Notes under the pieces: generated by a model | Database searches by the model: none | What the model saw: only the letters and a program-made list of their open reading frames with translations | Told to the model about the DNA's origin: nothing | In this document: positions 1 to 9,798 of the stretch, one piece after another | Numbering within the stretch: position 1 is the stretch's first letter | How the letters are laid out: each line of letters begins with the position of its first letter | Position numbers and translations under genes: made by a program | Source of the DNA: Ralstonia pickettii | GTDB taxonomy: Bacteria > Pseudomonadota > Gammaproteobacteria > Burkholderiales > Burkholderiaceae | Direction of reading: 5' to 3' | DNA length: 64,000 bases | Assembly (NCBI RefSeq): GCF_000607165.1 | Contig: NZ_JFZG01000008.1 | Coordinates: forward strand, 248,001-312,000

Positions 1-348
1 CGGGGCCGATGGCACTACGGGAGCAACGCCCAGATCACGCGAAAGCAATCCCTCGACAACTCCCGGGTGAGGCAAGACTGGGCCGAAAAACAACACATCG
101 CTCCCACGCTGCACTAGCAGGGTTGGGAAGTTTTCAACGTCGTAATCGCCCAGCGCGTCGGCATGGTCTTCGACATCGACCCAGACGAAGCAGTACTCCG
201 GATGCCGTTCCGCCATCTCGGTGAAGGTCTTGCGATAGCTGCGGCACGTGCCGCACCACTCGGCGCACAGGCACGCCACCAGCAGTTGCCCCGAGCGAAT
301 GCGCGCGTGCAGCGTGGCGGCGTCGGTGTCAGGCGAGAGCAGTGGCAT
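1..348 (-). CDS. Thioredoxin-like protein, C-terminus cut by window edge
   Basis: The reading frame is open from an ATG at 348 down to the first base of the window, so about 116 residues are seen and the C-terminus lies outside. The translation has a thioredoxin fold signature: a hydrophobic strand, then AEWCGTCR at about residues 29-36 (CxxC redox pair), then a strand VWVDVEDH and NFPTLLV with the cis-proline typical of thioredoxins. There is no evident signal peptide, so it is probably a cytoplasmic thiol-disulfide protein. The next minus-strand gene upstream is dprA, with a gap of 62 bases. The family call is firm; the exact substrate is unknown. Confidence 0.8.
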   Translation of the reverse strand, partial: MPLLSPDTDAATLHARIRSGQLLVACLCAEWCGTCRSYRKTFTEMAERHPEYCFVWVDVEDHADALGDYDVENFPTLLVQRGSDVLFFGPVLPHPGVVEGLLSRDLGVAPVVPSAP

Positions 349-410
349 GAAAAAAGGCGCTAGGCGACCAGCGGAGTGACGGTGGGGTCGCGCTTATTGT
401 AGGCACGCTT

Positions 411-1619
411 TCACGGAAGCCGCAGGAAGCGCCCGCCGGGCTGACGCTCCACGCGGCCATCCAGCTCCAGCGCCAGAAGCTGTGCAGAGAGCGCAGCAGC
501 AGCTTCGCCGGTGCGCTCACACAAGGTATCCAGATCGACGGGATCAAAACCGAGCGCGTCGAGCAATGCGGTTTCGGAAGCACTTGGCGCCGGGCGCGCG
601 GCTGGGCCCGGCGCGGCCGGGGACGCCTCGGCCGAGGCCGCGCGCGTCGCACGTTTGGCCGGCGCAGTAGCACGCCCCCAGCCAAGTTCATCGAGGATAT
701 CGGCAGCGGTTTCCACAAGCTTGGCACCTTGCTTGATCAGCAGGTGGCAGCCCTTGGCCAGCGGCGAATGGATCGACCCCGGAATCGCAAACACATCGCG
801 CCCCTGCTCGGCCGCCAGCCGCGCGGTGATGAGCGAGCCAGACTGCGCCGCAGCTTCTACAACCAGAAGCCCCCGCGCCAAACCCGAGATCAGGCGATTG
901 CGGCGCGGGAAGTTCTCGGCACGTGCGCCCATCCCCAGCGGGTATTCAGAGATGATCACGCCAGCCTCGGCAATGCGATGCGCCAGCGCCCGGTTACGGG
1001 CCGGGTAAACAATATCGAGCCCCGTACCCACGACTGCGATGGTGCTCCCTGGGCCTGCGAGCGCGCCCTCATGCGCTGCCGCATCGATGCCGAGCGCCAG
1101 GCCTGACACAACCGTCACGCTCGCCATCGACAGCGCCTGGGAAAACGCGCGCGCGTTGTCGATGCCGGCTGCCGTGGCGCTGCGCGCGCCCACCACGCCC
1201 ACCGCCGCTGCACGCAGCAGCGAGGCATCGCCCTTGGTGTAAAGCAAGGTCGGCGGGTCCGGCAGTTCGAGCAAGCGGGGCGGATAGCCGCGATCGGCCA
1301 GCGTGAAGATGGCATTGCCGGGCTCGTTCACCCAGGCGACGGTGCGCTCGATCAGCGCCGCAAGCGTGTCGTCGGGCTCGGCGAGCACCGCGCGCGCTTG
1401 CCGCTCGGGCAGCACCTTGGCGAGCGTGGCATACGGCTGGGCAAAGATGTCTTGCGGCAACCCGAAGGCCGCCAGCAACTGCCGCGCGGCGACGGGCCCA
1501 ACGCCGGGGGTTTCAGTCAGACGCAGCCACGCGGCCAGTTCAGCCGGATCGCGCGTACAGGAAAGGGAAGCTGTGGAATCGGCCGCGGCGGGCGCCGCGA
1601 CCTGAGATGCATCGGTCAA
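411..1619 (-). CDS. dprA: DNA-processing protein DprA
   Basis: DprA (also called Smf) binds incoming single-stranded DNA during natural transformation and loads RecA. The 402-residue product has the extended Rossmann fold of the family: VGVVGAR near residue 140, VVSGLALGIDAAAH near 170, IAVVGTG, and the FPRRNRLISGL block followed by SGSLITARLA and VFAIPG. A C-terminal winged-helix region (about 340-402) follows an Ala/Pro-rich linker, as in proteobacterial DprA. I see no ATG in frame near the N-terminus; the start used is TTG at 1619, which has no clear Shine-Dalgarno sequence, so the first residues are uncertain. It lies just downstream of the LysM gene, as in many betaproteobacteria. A TfoX-like protein further along the window also hints at competence. 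Confidence 0.93.
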   Translation of the reverse strand: MTDASQVAAPAAADSTASLSCTRDPAELAAWLRLTETPGVGPVAARQLLAAFGLPQDIFAQPYATLAKVLPERQARAVLAEPDDTLAALIERTVAWVNEPGNAIFTLADRGYPPRLLELPDPPTLLYTKGDASLLRAAAVGVVGARSATAAGIDNARAFSQALSMASVTVVSGLALGIDAAAHEGALAGPGSTIAVVGTGLDIVYPARNRALAHRIAEAGVIISEYPLGMGARAENFPRRNRLISGLARGLLVVEAAAQSGSLITARLAAEQGRDVFAIPGSIHSPLAKGCHLLIKQGAKLVETAADILDELGWGRATAPAKRATRAASAEASPAAPGPAARPAPSASETALLDALGFDPVDLDTLCERTGEAAAALSAQLLALELDGRVERQPGGRFLRLP

Positions 1620-1644
1620 ATCAAGGACTGCGTTAGCGCGTAGT

Positions 1645-2832
1645 TCAAGGTTGCGGCGACATCGGGTTGCTGACGCTGTCGCCCACTTCCACGGCGTTCG
1701 ATGCGTCCGTCACCAGCGCATAGGCTACGTGCGGGAACACGCGGAACACGAAGGCCAGGCCGTAGCGCTCTGCGGGCAATTGCACGGCCTCATTGCCGGC
1801 CGTCGCGTCCTTCACGACGGCGCCAGCGCGCGCCAGCGACAGCACGTGGCCCGGCTCAAGCCCCTGCTGGCTGCCGATGTTCAGCACAACCACCTGGTCG
1901 GTGCCGCCAAAGCGCACACCACCCGTTACCTTGGCGACCGCGCCGTGCACGTCGCCTTCCGGCGCATGCGGCACATAGCGCACCGGCACGCGCGGCGGCA
2001 GTGGCATCAGTTGCGAGCCGACGCCCATTTCTTCCTTGGACGACAGCACCTCCATCTTGGTCACGGCCTGCGGGCCGGTCGCCGCACGCACCACGCGCAG
2101 CGTACCGAGGAAGTCGGCTTCGTAGCCGAGCACGTTGCCCGTCACGGGGTCCTTGAGCGGCCGGACCGGGCGATACGCCTGCCATTCGGCGCCGGCCTGG
2201 CCGCCTTCACCTGCGGGCAAACCGCGGGCGTAGGCGTTTTCGCCCTTGCCCAGATAAACGCGGCCCTCGGGCAGCGAGAAGATGCGCGCCGGCGTGGCCA
2301 GCGTTTCTTCATCCACCACGATCGGCTGGGTCAGGAAGGGCTCGATGGCGGCGGAGGGAATGCTGGAGATGGCGTCGCCATCTTGTCCCGACACGCGGGT
2401 ATGCGGCGACAGGCGCACCGTGCTGCCATCCGCCGATGCCGGCGAACTCGACAGCCAAGCACGGCCATTGGCGTGATGCAGATACAGGATCTGGCCCGGA
2501 TAGATCAGATGCGGGTTGCGGATCTGCTCGCGGTTCATGCCCCACAGCTCTGGCCAGCGATAGGGCCGCTTGAGGTATTTACCCGAGATTGCCCACAGCG
2601 TGTCGCCACGGCGCACGGTGTACTGCGCGGGCGCGGTGGCAGACAGTTCGGATTCCGGGATGCCCGCTTGGGCAGCCGTCGCGGCCTGCGCCTGTTGCGC
2701 CGGCGTCACAGTGCGCTCGGCGGCGTGGGCGGCGCCCATGCAGAAAAGCGCTGCCGCGGCAACCGCCGAGAGGGCGCAAACGTAAGGCTGGCGCGCTTTC
2801 GTGGCGGTTTGCATGGCGGGCTGAGAGAGCAT
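1645..2832 (-). CDS. LysM-domain exported protein
   Basis: The 395-residue product has a signal peptide (hydrophobic stretch at about residues 18-36, cut near AHA-AE) and one LysM domain at about residues 70-120 (YTVRRGDTLWAIS ... YPGQILYL), the fold that binds peptidoglycan glycan strands. The remaining 270 residues are not assigned. It probably acts in the periplasm at the cell wall. I chose the ATG at 2832 because it gives a standard signal peptide; ATGs at 2853 and 2814 and a longer frame to 2958 are also open, and none has a convincing ribosome site. It is divergent from def and is followed by dprA, a conserved betaproteobacterial arrangement. Confidence 0.85.
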   Translation of the reverse strand: MLSQPAMQTATKARQPYVCALSAVAAAALFCMGAAHAAERTVTPAQQAQAATAAQAGIPESELSATAPAQYTVRRGDTLWAISGKYLKRPYRWPELWGMNREQIRNPHLIYPGQILYLHHANGRAWLSSSPASADGSTVRLSPHTRVSGQDGDAISSIPSAAIEPFLTQPIVVDEETLATPARIFSLPEGRVYLGKGENAYARGLPAGEGGQAGAEWQAYRPVRPLKDPVTGNVLGYEADFLGTLRVVRAATGPQAVTKMEVLSSKEEMGVGSQLMPLPPRVPVRYVPHAPEGDVHGAVAKVTGGVRFGGTDQVVVLNIGSQQGLEPGHVLSLARAGAVVKDATAGNEAVQLPAERYGLAFVFRVFPHVAYALVTDASNAVEVGDSVSNPMSPQP

Positions 2833-3084
2833 CGGTGTGTTACGATGGCGCATTATTCTATGAAGAATCGGCGAGTGGTCCGCGTGCCTGTTCGACGCCT
2901 CACCGCCGCAGCTGTACGCAGTTCTGCGTCGCAGCAAGAGGGGTATGGCATCCAACATTCGTCAGGCTTTTTCCTAAGCCATGTGGCGGATAGCGCCCCC
3001 GATTCTGCATGACATTCCAAGCGATCGCAATTGAAGGCAACCCCTCGTTAGCGTGGCCTTCTGCAACCGTTGTTGCCAAGCATC

Positions 3085-3600
3085 ATGGCCCTACTGAATA
3101 TCCTGCAATACCCTGATCCGCGGCTGCACAAAGTCGCCAAGCCGGTCGCCGTTGTCGATGACCGCATCCGCAAACTCGTGGCGGACATGGCCGAGACCAT
3201 GTACGAGGCGCCCGGCGTTGGCCTGGCCGCCACGCAGGTCGACGTGCATGAGCGCGTGATCACCATCGACGTGTCGGAATCGCGCGACGAACTGCGCGTG
3301 TTCATCAACCCCGAGATCATCTGGGTAAGTGATGAGCACAAGGTCTGGGACGAAGGCTGCCTGTCGGTGCCCGATATCTATGACAAGGTTGACCGCCCGG
3401 CCCGCGTGCGCGTGCGCGCACTGAACGAGAAGGGCGAAACCTTCGAGCTGGAGGCAGACGACCTGCTGGCGGTGTGCATTCAGCACGAGATGGATCACCT
3501 GATGGGCAAGGTATTCGTCGAATACCTCTCACCGCTCAAGCAGACGCGCATCCGCTCCAAGCTCAAGAAGCATCAACGCGACGCAGTACCGCAGCGTTGA
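3085..3600 (+). CDS. def: Peptide deformylase
   Basis: It removes the N-formyl group from nascent proteins using a bound metal ion. All three family motifs are present: GVGLAATQ (residues 44-51), EGCLS (90-94, with the metal-ligand Cys) and HEMDH (134-138, the two His ligands and catalytic Glu). At 171 residues it has the usual length. The start is the ATG at 3085, which gives the conserved beginning [14 protein letters not shown]; a TTG further upstream at 3070 is not needed. It is grouped with fmt, the enzyme that adds the formyl group, although a glycosyltransferase gene sits between them. Confidence 0.97.
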   Translation: MALLNILQYPDPRLHKVAKPVAVVDDRIRKLVADMAETMYEAPGVGLAATQVDVHERVITIDVSESRDELRVFINPEIIWVSDEHKVWDEGCLSVPDIYDKVDRPARVRVRALNEKGETFELEADDLLAVCIQHEMDHLMGKVFVEYLSPLKQTRIRSKLKKHQRDAVPQR

Positions 3601-3610
3601 ACGTGCTCCC

Positions 3611-5635
3611 ATGCCTGCCGACGTCGGCGCGCGCCCTCGCTCCATCCCGCTGATGCCGATCGCTCCCGCTGACGCAGGCACGCCCGCCAGCCCGCGCCGC
3701 CTGTCGGCACTGCTGGTGCGGCATTGGCGTGCTGTCGTCCTGCTGATGTTGTGCGCGTATTTCGTTGCGGGCACGTTCTGGCGCGCACCCTGGAAGGCCG
3801 ACGAGCCGTATTCCTTCGGCATCGTCATCAACATCATCGAGCGTGGCGACTGGGTCGTTCCCAACGTCGCCTTCGAGCCGTTCGTCGAGAAGCCCCCGCT
3901 GATGTACTGGACGGGCGCGCTGGCCGCGCTGGCGCTGCCCGACATGCCGCCGCACGAAGCGGTGCGCGTGGCGGTGCTGTTCTGGATGGCGCTGACATGC
4001 TGGGCGGTCTGGCGCACGGCGCGCCTGCTGCGAAGCGAAGCGCGCGACTGGCGCTTGCGCGTCGGCGCAGACCTCGCACGCGGACGGCCGGGGCTGACCC
4101 TGGCCGCACGCCGCGAAGCCGGGCTCGACGCCGGCGGCGCTGCGCTGCGCGACTATGCGTTGGGCGCGCTGCTGCTATTTGCCGGCTGCGTCGGGTTGGT
4201 TGAGCACGTCCACAAGTTCATTGCCGATGTCCCGCAACTGGCCGGCACCGCGATCGCCCTGTATGGCCTCGTGCGCTTCGTCAAAGAGAGCGAAGCCGGG
4301 GGCGCAAAGGGCGTCGACGTGCTGCATCCGGCATTGTGGTTCGGCACGGGCATCGGTGTGGCGTTCCTGGGCAAGGGCGTGCTCGTGCCTGGGCTGTTCG
4401 CCATCACCCTGCTGGCGGCGATCGCACTGCTGCCGGATTTCCGCAACCGCCAGGCATGGCGCTTCTATGGCCTCTCGCTGCTGGTGGCGTTGCCGTGGCT
4501 GGTGATCTGGCCGGCCATCTTCTGGCGCGAATCGCCGGACTTGTTCATTGAATGGTTCTGGGTCAACAACCTCGGCCGCTTCTTCGGCTTCTCGCATCTG
4601 GGTGGCGAGAAAGGGTCGCTAGCGACGACCGTCCGATCGATCTTCCTGACCGGCACGCCCGCGGTGTGGCCAGCGGTGGCCGTGTTGGGCGTGTCGCTGT
4701 ACAAGCTCGTGCGGCAACGTGGGCACGGCGCGCGCACGGCGTGGCTACTGCCATACCAGGGGCACTTGGTCGTTGCGTTGTTCGTGCTGGCCACGATTGC
4801 CGTGGTGCTGCGCTCGGCCGTGCTGCGCGATGTGTACCTGATGCCGCTGCAACCCGCCTTGGCTTTGTTAGGTGCGCCGATGCTTCTCCTGATTGCGCCC
4901 GCGTGGCGCGCGCGTGCATGGGGTGCGGCGGTGACGTTGTTTGGCGCGCTCGGGCTGGTAGTCTGGGCCGTGTGGGGCGCCCTCGTGACCAGCGGCGGGC
5001 AACTGTTGCCGAGCTGGCTGGCCAAAATGCTGGGCCGCGTGCTGCCGTTGCCGTATGACATGCTGATCCATCCGGTCGCCGTATTGGCGGCGGGGGGCAT
5101 TACGGCGCTGTGGGCTGCCTGCGTGTGGCTGCGGCCGGCGCGCTCCGGCGTGGTGGCGTGGGCGGCGGGCCTGGGCATGGTGTGGGGCCTGCTCGGCACC
5201 CTGCTGATGCCGTGGGTGGACGATGCCCGCAGCTACCGCCCGCTGTTCCAGGCGATCAAACCGGTGCTCGAATCTGCGCAGATCTGCGTGGCCACGCGCG
5301 GCATGGGCGAAAGCGAACGCGCCCTGATGCACTACGAAACCGGCGTGCGACCCGTCAAATGGCTCCTGGGTCACAGCGGTGCCGGCGACGCTCACCACCC
5401 CAACCCGACCGCACGCACCTGCGACCTGATCCTCGTGCTCGAAAAACGCCCGGAACATGCCCGCCGCCGCCCCCACGGCAATAACTGGGAAATGGTGTGG
5501 CGCGGCAGCCGCCCGGGCGACACCAACGAAACCTTCTCGCTGTTCCAGCGGCGCAGTAATGGCGTGTCCGAGGCGCTGCCGTCGCCCGAGCCCATCGTGC
5601 CGCTGACCGACACGCCGCATCGCGGCCGTCGCTAA
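3611..5635 (+). CDS. ArnT/PMT-type (GT39) membrane glycosyltransferase
   Basis: This 674-residue polytopic membrane protein has roughly a dozen hydrophobic segments. After the first membrane helix comes WKADEPYSFG, the acidic D-E motif in the first periplasmic loop that is typical of GT39/GT83 enzymes using polyprenyl-phosphate sugars, then FVEKPPLMYWTGA, also typical of ArnT-like proteins. Such enzymes transfer a sugar from a lipid carrier to lipid A, glycans or proteins on the periplasmic side; the acceptor cannot be read here. A hydrophilic stretch at about residues 135-180 is unusually basic. The gene begins 10 bases after def and lies before fmt, so it is probably co-transcribed, though its function is unrelated to formylation. 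Confidence 0.8.
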   Translation: MPADVGARPRSIPLMPIAPADAGTPASPRRLSALLVRHWRAVVLLMLCAYFVAGTFWRAPWKADEPYSFGIVINIIERGDWVVPNVAFEPFVEKPPLMYWTGALAALALPDMPPHEAVRVAVLFWMALTCWAVWRTARLLRSEARDWRLRVGADLARGRPGLTLAARREAGLDAGGAALRDYALGALLLFAGCVGLVEHVHKFIADVPQLAGTAIALYGLVRFVKESEAGGAKGVDVLHPALWFGTGIGVAFLGKGVLVPGLFAITLLAAIALLPDFRNRQAWRFYGLSLLVALPWLVIWPAIFWRESPDLFIEWFWVNNLGRFFGFSHLGGEKGSLATTVRSIFLTGTPAVWPAVAVLGVSLYKLVRQRGHGARTAWLLPYQGHLVVALFVLATIAVVLRSAVLRDVYLMPLQPALALLGAPMLLLIAPAWRARAWGAAVTLFGALGLVVWAVWGALVTSGGQLLPSWLAKMLGRVLPLPYDMLIHPVAVLAAGGITALWAACVWLRPARSGVVAWAAGLGMVWGLLGTLLMPWVDDARSYRPLFQAIKPVLESAQICVATRGMGESERALMHYETGVRPVKWLLGHSGAGDAHHPNPTARTCDLILVLEKRPEHARRRPHGNNWEMVWRGSRPGDTNETFSLFQRRSNGVSEALPSPEPIVPLTDTPHRGRR

Positions 5636-5692
5636 GCGCAATGCGCTACGCTGTCGTGTAGCCCGCTTCCCCTCGTTTTCGGTTCTCCATCT

Positions 5693-6676
5693 ATGACGTC
5701 CACCCTTCGTGTAGCGTTTGCCGGCACGCCTGAATTTGCGCAGATTGCCCTGGCGGCGATCCATCAGGCCGGCTTTCCCGTCGTTGCCGTGCTGAGCCAG
5801 CCGGATCGGCCGGCCGGGCGAGGCATGCAATTGCAGGCGAGTCCCGTCAAGCAGTACGCCGTAACGCATGGGTTCACGCCCATCCTCCAGCCGCCGTCGC
5901 TGCGTCGCACGGGCAAGTATCCGCAAGAAGCCGCCGAAGCCATCGACGCCCTGGCCGCCCAGCGTCCTGACGTGATGGTCGTTGCCGCTTACGGGCTGAT
6001 CCTGCCGCAGGAAGTGCTCGACCTGCCGCGCTTTGGCTGCGTCAATATCCATGCGTCGCTGCTGCCGCGCTGGCGTGGCGCCGCGCCCATCCATCGCGCG
6101 ATCGAAGCGGGCGACGCCGAATCGGGCATCACCCTCATGCAGATGGATGCGGGCCTGGACACCGGTGACATGATCGCCATGGAACGCGTGCCCATCGGCC
6201 TGACCGACACGACGGCCACGCTGCACGACACGCTGGCCGCGCTCGGCGGACGCATGGTGGTGGAGGCGCTCGCCAGACTGGCGCAAGACGGCAAGCTGGA
6301 CGCCACGCCGCAGCCCGCCGAAGGCATCACCTACGCGGAAAAAATCGCCAAGGACGAAGCCACGCTGGACTGGTCGCGCCATGCCGCCGCGCTGCTGCGC
6401 CAGGTGCATGCGTTCAATCCGTTTCCCGGCGCATCGGCCGCGCTCGATGGCGTGACGATCAAGTTCTGGCAAGCGCAAGCGCTAGCCGACCGCCCGGCTG
6501 ATGCCGAACCCGGCACGGTCCTGGCCGCCAACGCCGAGGGCATCACCATCGCCTGCGGCGCCGGCGCGCTCCGCGTGACCCAGTTGCAGAAGCCTGGCGG
6601 CAAACGCCTGCCCGCACGCGAATTCCTGCAAGGCTTGGCAATCGAGCCTGGCCAGCGCTTCGCATCGCGCGGTTAA
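5693..6676 (+). CDS. fmt: Methionyl-tRNA formyltransferase
   Basis: It formylates the initiator Met-tRNA with 10-formyl-tetrahydrofolate. The 327-residue sequence has the expected N-terminal catalytic domain ([10 protein letters not shown] at the start, [17 protein letters not shown] at about residues 117-133 with the catalytic Asn and His, and the Asp-containing MDAGLDTGD at about 151-159) and a C-terminal OB-fold region that binds tRNA. It pairs functionally with def upstream. Length and motifs are standard. Confidence 0.97.
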   Translation: MTSTLRVAFAGTPEFAQIALAAIHQAGFPVVAVLSQPDRPAGRGMQLQASPVKQYAVTHGFTPILQPPSLRRTGKYPQEAAEAIDALAAQRPDVMVVAAYGLILPQEVLDLPRFGCVNIHASLLPRWRGAAPIHRAIEAGDAESGITLMQMDAGLDTGDMIAMERVPIGLTDTTATLHDTLAALGGRMVVEALARLAQDGKLDATPQPAEGITYAEKIAKDEATLDWSRHAAALLRQVHAFNPFPGASAALDGVTIKFWQAQALADRPADAEPGTVLAANAEGITIACGAGALRVTQLQKPGGKRLPAREFLQGLAIEPGQRFASRG

Positions 6677-6711
6677 CCGACCCGCCTATATATAGAGAAG
6701 AGGATTTCGCC

Positions 6712-7368
6712 ATGACCGCGCTGGGCATCGTCAATCTGCCGCTCTTCATGCTGGCCGTGTTTCTGCTGAATGTGACGCCTGGGCCCGACACGGCCTACAT
6801 CGTCGGGCGCAGCGTTTCGCAAGGACGGGCAGCGGGGCTGCTGTCGGCGCTAGGCGTATCGGCGGGCTGCTGCGTGCACGTGCTGGCAGTGGCGTTCGGG
6901 CTGACGGCGCTGCTGGCGGCATCCACCGTGGCCTTCACGGTCATCAAGGTGGTGGGCGCGGCGTACCTGATCTACCTGGGCGGCCGCATGCTGCTGGCGC
7001 CGCCCGAGCGCGACGACGCCCCCGTCGAAGAAGGGGAAGCTTCCGCCGCCAAGCGCCCGCGTCCGCTCAAGTCTCTGTTCATGCAGGGTTTTCTCACCAA
7101 TGTGCTGAATCCGAAGGTCGTGCTGTTCTTCCTGTCGTTCTTCCCACAATTCGTCGACCCACACGCCGCGCACAAGGCGCTGGCGTTCCTGGCGTTGGGT
7201 GCGGTGTTCATTGTCATGTCGACGATCTGGAATAGCCTGGTGGCGTGGGTGGCCGCCAGCGTCACGCGCCGCGTGGCGGGCAAGCCGGGCATCAAGCGCT
7301 GGCTCGATCGCGTTGTCGGCACGGCATTCATTGGGCTTGGCGCACGGCTGGCGTTCACCACCCGTTGA
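6712..7368 (+). CDS. LysE/RhtB-family exporter
   Basis: This 218-residue inner-membrane protein has about six hydrophobic segments and the family N-terminal signature (LLNVTPGPDTAYIVGRS at about residues 21-37), and NVLNPKVVLFFLSFFPQF later. LysE/RhtB proteins export amino acids or related small molecules; the substrate is unknown. A Shine-Dalgarno sequence (AAGAGGA) lies about 8 bases before the ATG. It follows fmt by 35 bases but is not functionally tied to it. A second, distantly related LysE protein is encoded at 61438-62046. Confidence 0.9.
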   Translation: MTALGIVNLPLFMLAVFLLNVTPGPDTAYIVGRSVSQGRAAGLLSALGVSAGCCVHVLAVAFGLTALLAASTVAFTVIKVVGAAYLIYLGGRMLLAPPERDDAPVEEGEASAAKRPRPLKSLFMQGFLTNVLNPKVVLFFLSFFPQFVDPHAAHKALAFLALGAVFIVMSTIWNSLVAWVAASVTRRVAGKPGIKRWLDRVVGTAFIGLGARLAFTTR

Positions 7369-7488
7369 TGGGTCAAGCGTCATCTGCGGCGAAATATCGC
7401 GCAAATCCCGCGCAAACCCTTGAATTTTCAGCGATTATCGCGATCTAACAAAGTCGTAAAACCCGAGACCCACAGGAGCCACGCCCCC

Positions 7489-8349
7489 ATGTTCAACTGG
7501 ATCAAGACCTTCATGCTGATGGCAGCGATCACCGCGCTGTTCATCGTCATCGGCGGCATGATCGGCGGACGCAGCGGGATGATGCTGGCGCTGCTGTTCG
7601 CGCTGGGCATGAATTTCTTCTCGTACTGGTTCTCCGACAAGATGGTCCTGCGCATGTACAACGCGCAGGAAGTCAACGAGACCAGCGCGCCGCAGTTCTA
7701 TCGGCTGGTGCAGGAGCTTGCCGGCCGCGCCGGCCTGCCCATGCCGCGCGTCTATCTCATCGACGAGGCCCAGCCCAACGCCTTCGCCACCGGCCGCAAC
7801 CCGGAGCACGCCGCCGTGGCCGCGACCACCGGCATCCTCAATATCCTGTCGGAACGGGAGCTGCGCGGCGTGATGGCGCACGAGTTGGCGCACGTGCAGC
7901 ACCGCGACATCCTGATCTCGACCATCTCGGCCACGATGGCCGGTGCGATCTCGGCGCTGGCCAACTTTGCCGTGTTCTTCGGCGGCCGCGACAGCGAAGG
8001 CCGCCCGGCCAACCCGATCGCCGGGATTGCGGTGGCGATCCTGGCGCCGCTGGCGGCAGCGATGATCCAGATGGCGATTTCCCGCGCCCGTGAGTTCGAA
8101 GCCGACCGTGGGGGCGCCACCATCAGCGGCGACCCGCAGGCGCTGGCTTCGGCGCTGGACAAGATCCACCGCTATGCCGCCGGCATTCCGTTTGCCGCCG
8201 CTGAAGCCCACCCCGCCACCGCGCAGATGATGATCATGAACCCCCTGCACGGCGGCGGCCTGGCCAACCTGTTCAGCACGCACCCGGCCACGGAAGAGCG
8301 CATCGCGCGCCTGATGCAGATGGCGCAGACGGGGCAATATCCGGCGTAA
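7489..8349 (+). CDS. htpX: Membrane zinc metalloprotease HtpX
   Basis: HtpX is an M48 protease of the inner membrane that degrades misfolded membrane proteins. In the 286-residue product there are two N-terminal membrane helices (about 7-27 and 31-48), the zinc motif HELAH at residues 131-135, two more hydrophobic stretches at about 145-165 and 178-195, and the downstream zinc-ligand region [12 protein letters not shown] at about 200. The start is the ATG at 7489, preceded by CAGGAG; an open frame reaching back to 7420 is judged non-coding. The length matches E. coli HtpX. A hairpin with a T-run follows the stop. Confidence 0.96.
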   Translation: MFNWIKTFMLMAAITALFIVIGGMIGGRSGMMLALLFALGMNFFSYWFSDKMVLRMYNAQEVNETSAPQFYRLVQELAGRAGLPMPRVYLIDEAQPNAFATGRNPEHAAVAATTGILNILSERELRGVMAHELAHVQHRDILISTISATMAGAISALANFAVFFGGRDSEGRPANPIAGIAVAILAPLAAAMIQMAISRAREFEADRGGATISGDPQALASALDKIHRYAAGIPFAAAEAHPATAQMMIMNPLHGGGLANLFSTHPATEERIARLMQMAQTGQYPA

Positions 8350-8395
8350 AAGCGGCTGCCCGGCCGGGCGCTTCCTTTATACTTCCGCAGTCCGC

Positions 8396-8429
8396 ACGAG
8401 CCCGCCCATCGCGGGCTCGTTGCATTTTT
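8396..8429 (+). terminator. Rho-independent terminator after htpX
   Basis: A perfect 10-base stem (ACGAGCCCGC / GCGGGCTCGT, 8396-8405 and 8411-8420) with a 5-base loop is followed, after four bases, by TTTTT. It lies 46 bases after the htpX stop and 25 bases before rsmB, so it should separate the two genes. Confidence 0.75.
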
Positions 8430-8453
8430 GTTCGCCTGATTTCCTGCTGCCCG

Positions 8454-9785
8454 ATGCGCCTGCCGCCCGATTCCCTCGCCCACGCCTTGTCGCTTGCCGC
8501 TGTTGCACTGGGCAAGCTGCGGCAGGGCATGGCATTGCCCCAGGCCATTGACGCCGTGTGCCAGGGCCAGCCCGCACCGGTGCGGGGTGCCGTCCAGGAT
8601 CTCGCATACCGCGCCACGCGCTGGCTCGGCAGCACCGACTGGCTGATCCGCACGCTGATCCCGCGCCCACCTGCCGAAGGCGCCGCCAACCTGCTGCACG
8701 TGGCGCTCGCGCAATTACTGGACGATCCGCTGCCGTACGCGCCGTTCACTGTGGTGGACCAGACCGTCACGGCCGCATCGGCCGACCCGAAGCTTTCGCA
8801 CGGCAAGGGCATGGTCAACGGCGTGCTGCGCCGCTTTTTGCGCGAGCAAAATACGCTGGTCGCAGACATGCAGGCAGACCCGTCGGCCGCCACCAACTAC
8901 CCGATGTGGTGGATCGACGCCGTGCGCAGCGCGTATCCCGACGCATGGCAAGGCATTCTGGCTGCAGGCAACCGCCGGCCGCCGATGGTGCTGCGCGTGA
9001 ACCCGCGCCGCGTTGCCATCGACGCGTATCTCGCACGCCTGGCCGAAGCTGGCATCGAGGCCGAGCGCATCGGCGAACAGGCCGTACGCCTTGCCCGCGC
9101 CGTCCCCGTTTCCGAACTGCCGGGTTTTGCAGACGGCGATGTCTCCGTGCAGGACGCCGGTGCGCAACTGGCGGCAACGCTGCTCGACGTGGCACCCGGC
9201 CAGCGCGTGCTCGATGCCTGCGCCGCACCCGGTGGCAAGACGGGCCATCTGCTTGAGCTGGCTGACCGCCTGGACGTGACGGCGCTTGAGTCGGATGCCG
9301 CGCGCGCCGTGCGCATCAGCGAAAACCTCGCGCGATTGGACCAGACCGCCACCCTCTGCATCGGCGATGCGGCCAAGCCCTCCACTTGGTGGGACGGCCG
9401 ACCATTCGACCGTATCCTGGCCGATGTGCCGTGCTCGGCCGCCGGCATCGTGCGGCGCCATCCGGATATCCGCTGGCTGCGTCGCCCGGCCGACCTCAAG
9501 GCGCTGGCTGGCCTGCAGCGAGACATCGTGCGCGCCCTCTGGGCATGCCTGAAGCCGGGTGGCAAGTTGGTTTATGTCACGTGTTCGATTTTTCCGACGG
9601 AAGGCGAAGACCAGGCCCAATGGTTTGAACGCCATCTGGAAGATGCGATACGATTGCACGCGCCCGGCCAGTTGCTGCCGGTCTCGCCCGATGCGGCGCA
9701 GGCCAGCAGGTTCGCCCCCGGCGCGGCGCCCTTGCCGCTCGATCACGACGGCTTCTTTTACGCGGTTTTCCAGAAACGGCCCTGA
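8454..9785 (+). CDS. rsmB: 16S rRNA (cytosine-967-C5)-methyltransferase RsmB
   Basis: RsmB (Sun) methylates C967 of 16S rRNA. The 443-residue protein has a NusB-like RNA-binding N-terminal domain (about 1-150) and an AdoMet-dependent methyltransferase domain with the SAM loop DACAAPGGKTGHLLEL, the PCS motif with Cys327, and the TCS motif with catalytic Cys377, the two-cysteine arrangement of the RNA m5C methyltransferases. Fmt, HtpX and RsmB are commonly neighbours in proteobacteria. The next gene begins 13 bases after its stop. Confidence 0.95.
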   Translation: MRLPPDSLAHALSLAAVALGKLRQGMALPQAIDAVCQGQPAPVRGAVQDLAYRATRWLGSTDWLIRTLIPRPPAEGAANLLHVALAQLLDDPLPYAPFTVVDQTVTAASADPKLSHGKGMVNGVLRRFLREQNTLVADMQADPSAATNYPMWWIDAVRSAYPDAWQGILAAGNRRPPMVLRVNPRRVAIDAYLARLAEAGIEAERIGEQAVRLARAVPVSELPGFADGDVSVQDAGAQLAATLLDVAPGQRVLDACAAPGGKTGHLLELADRLDVTALESDAARAVRISENLARLDQTATLCIGDAAKPSTWWDGRPFDRILADVPCSAAGIVRRHPDIRWLRRPADLKALAGLQRDIVRALWACLKPGGKLVYVTCSIFPTEGEDQAQWFERHLEDAIRLHAPGQLLPVSPDAAQASRFAPGAAPLPLDHDGFFYAVFQKRP

Positions 9786-9798
9786 TGCACCGACCGTT

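Noticed and set aside
1651-3012. Long open frame (453 codons) on the strand opposite the LysM gene
   Set aside because: It is a mirror of a GC-rich real gene; it has no recognisable domain and no ribosome site. Others of the same kind are at 27274-28833, 31430-33025, 49139-50935 and 54841-56886.
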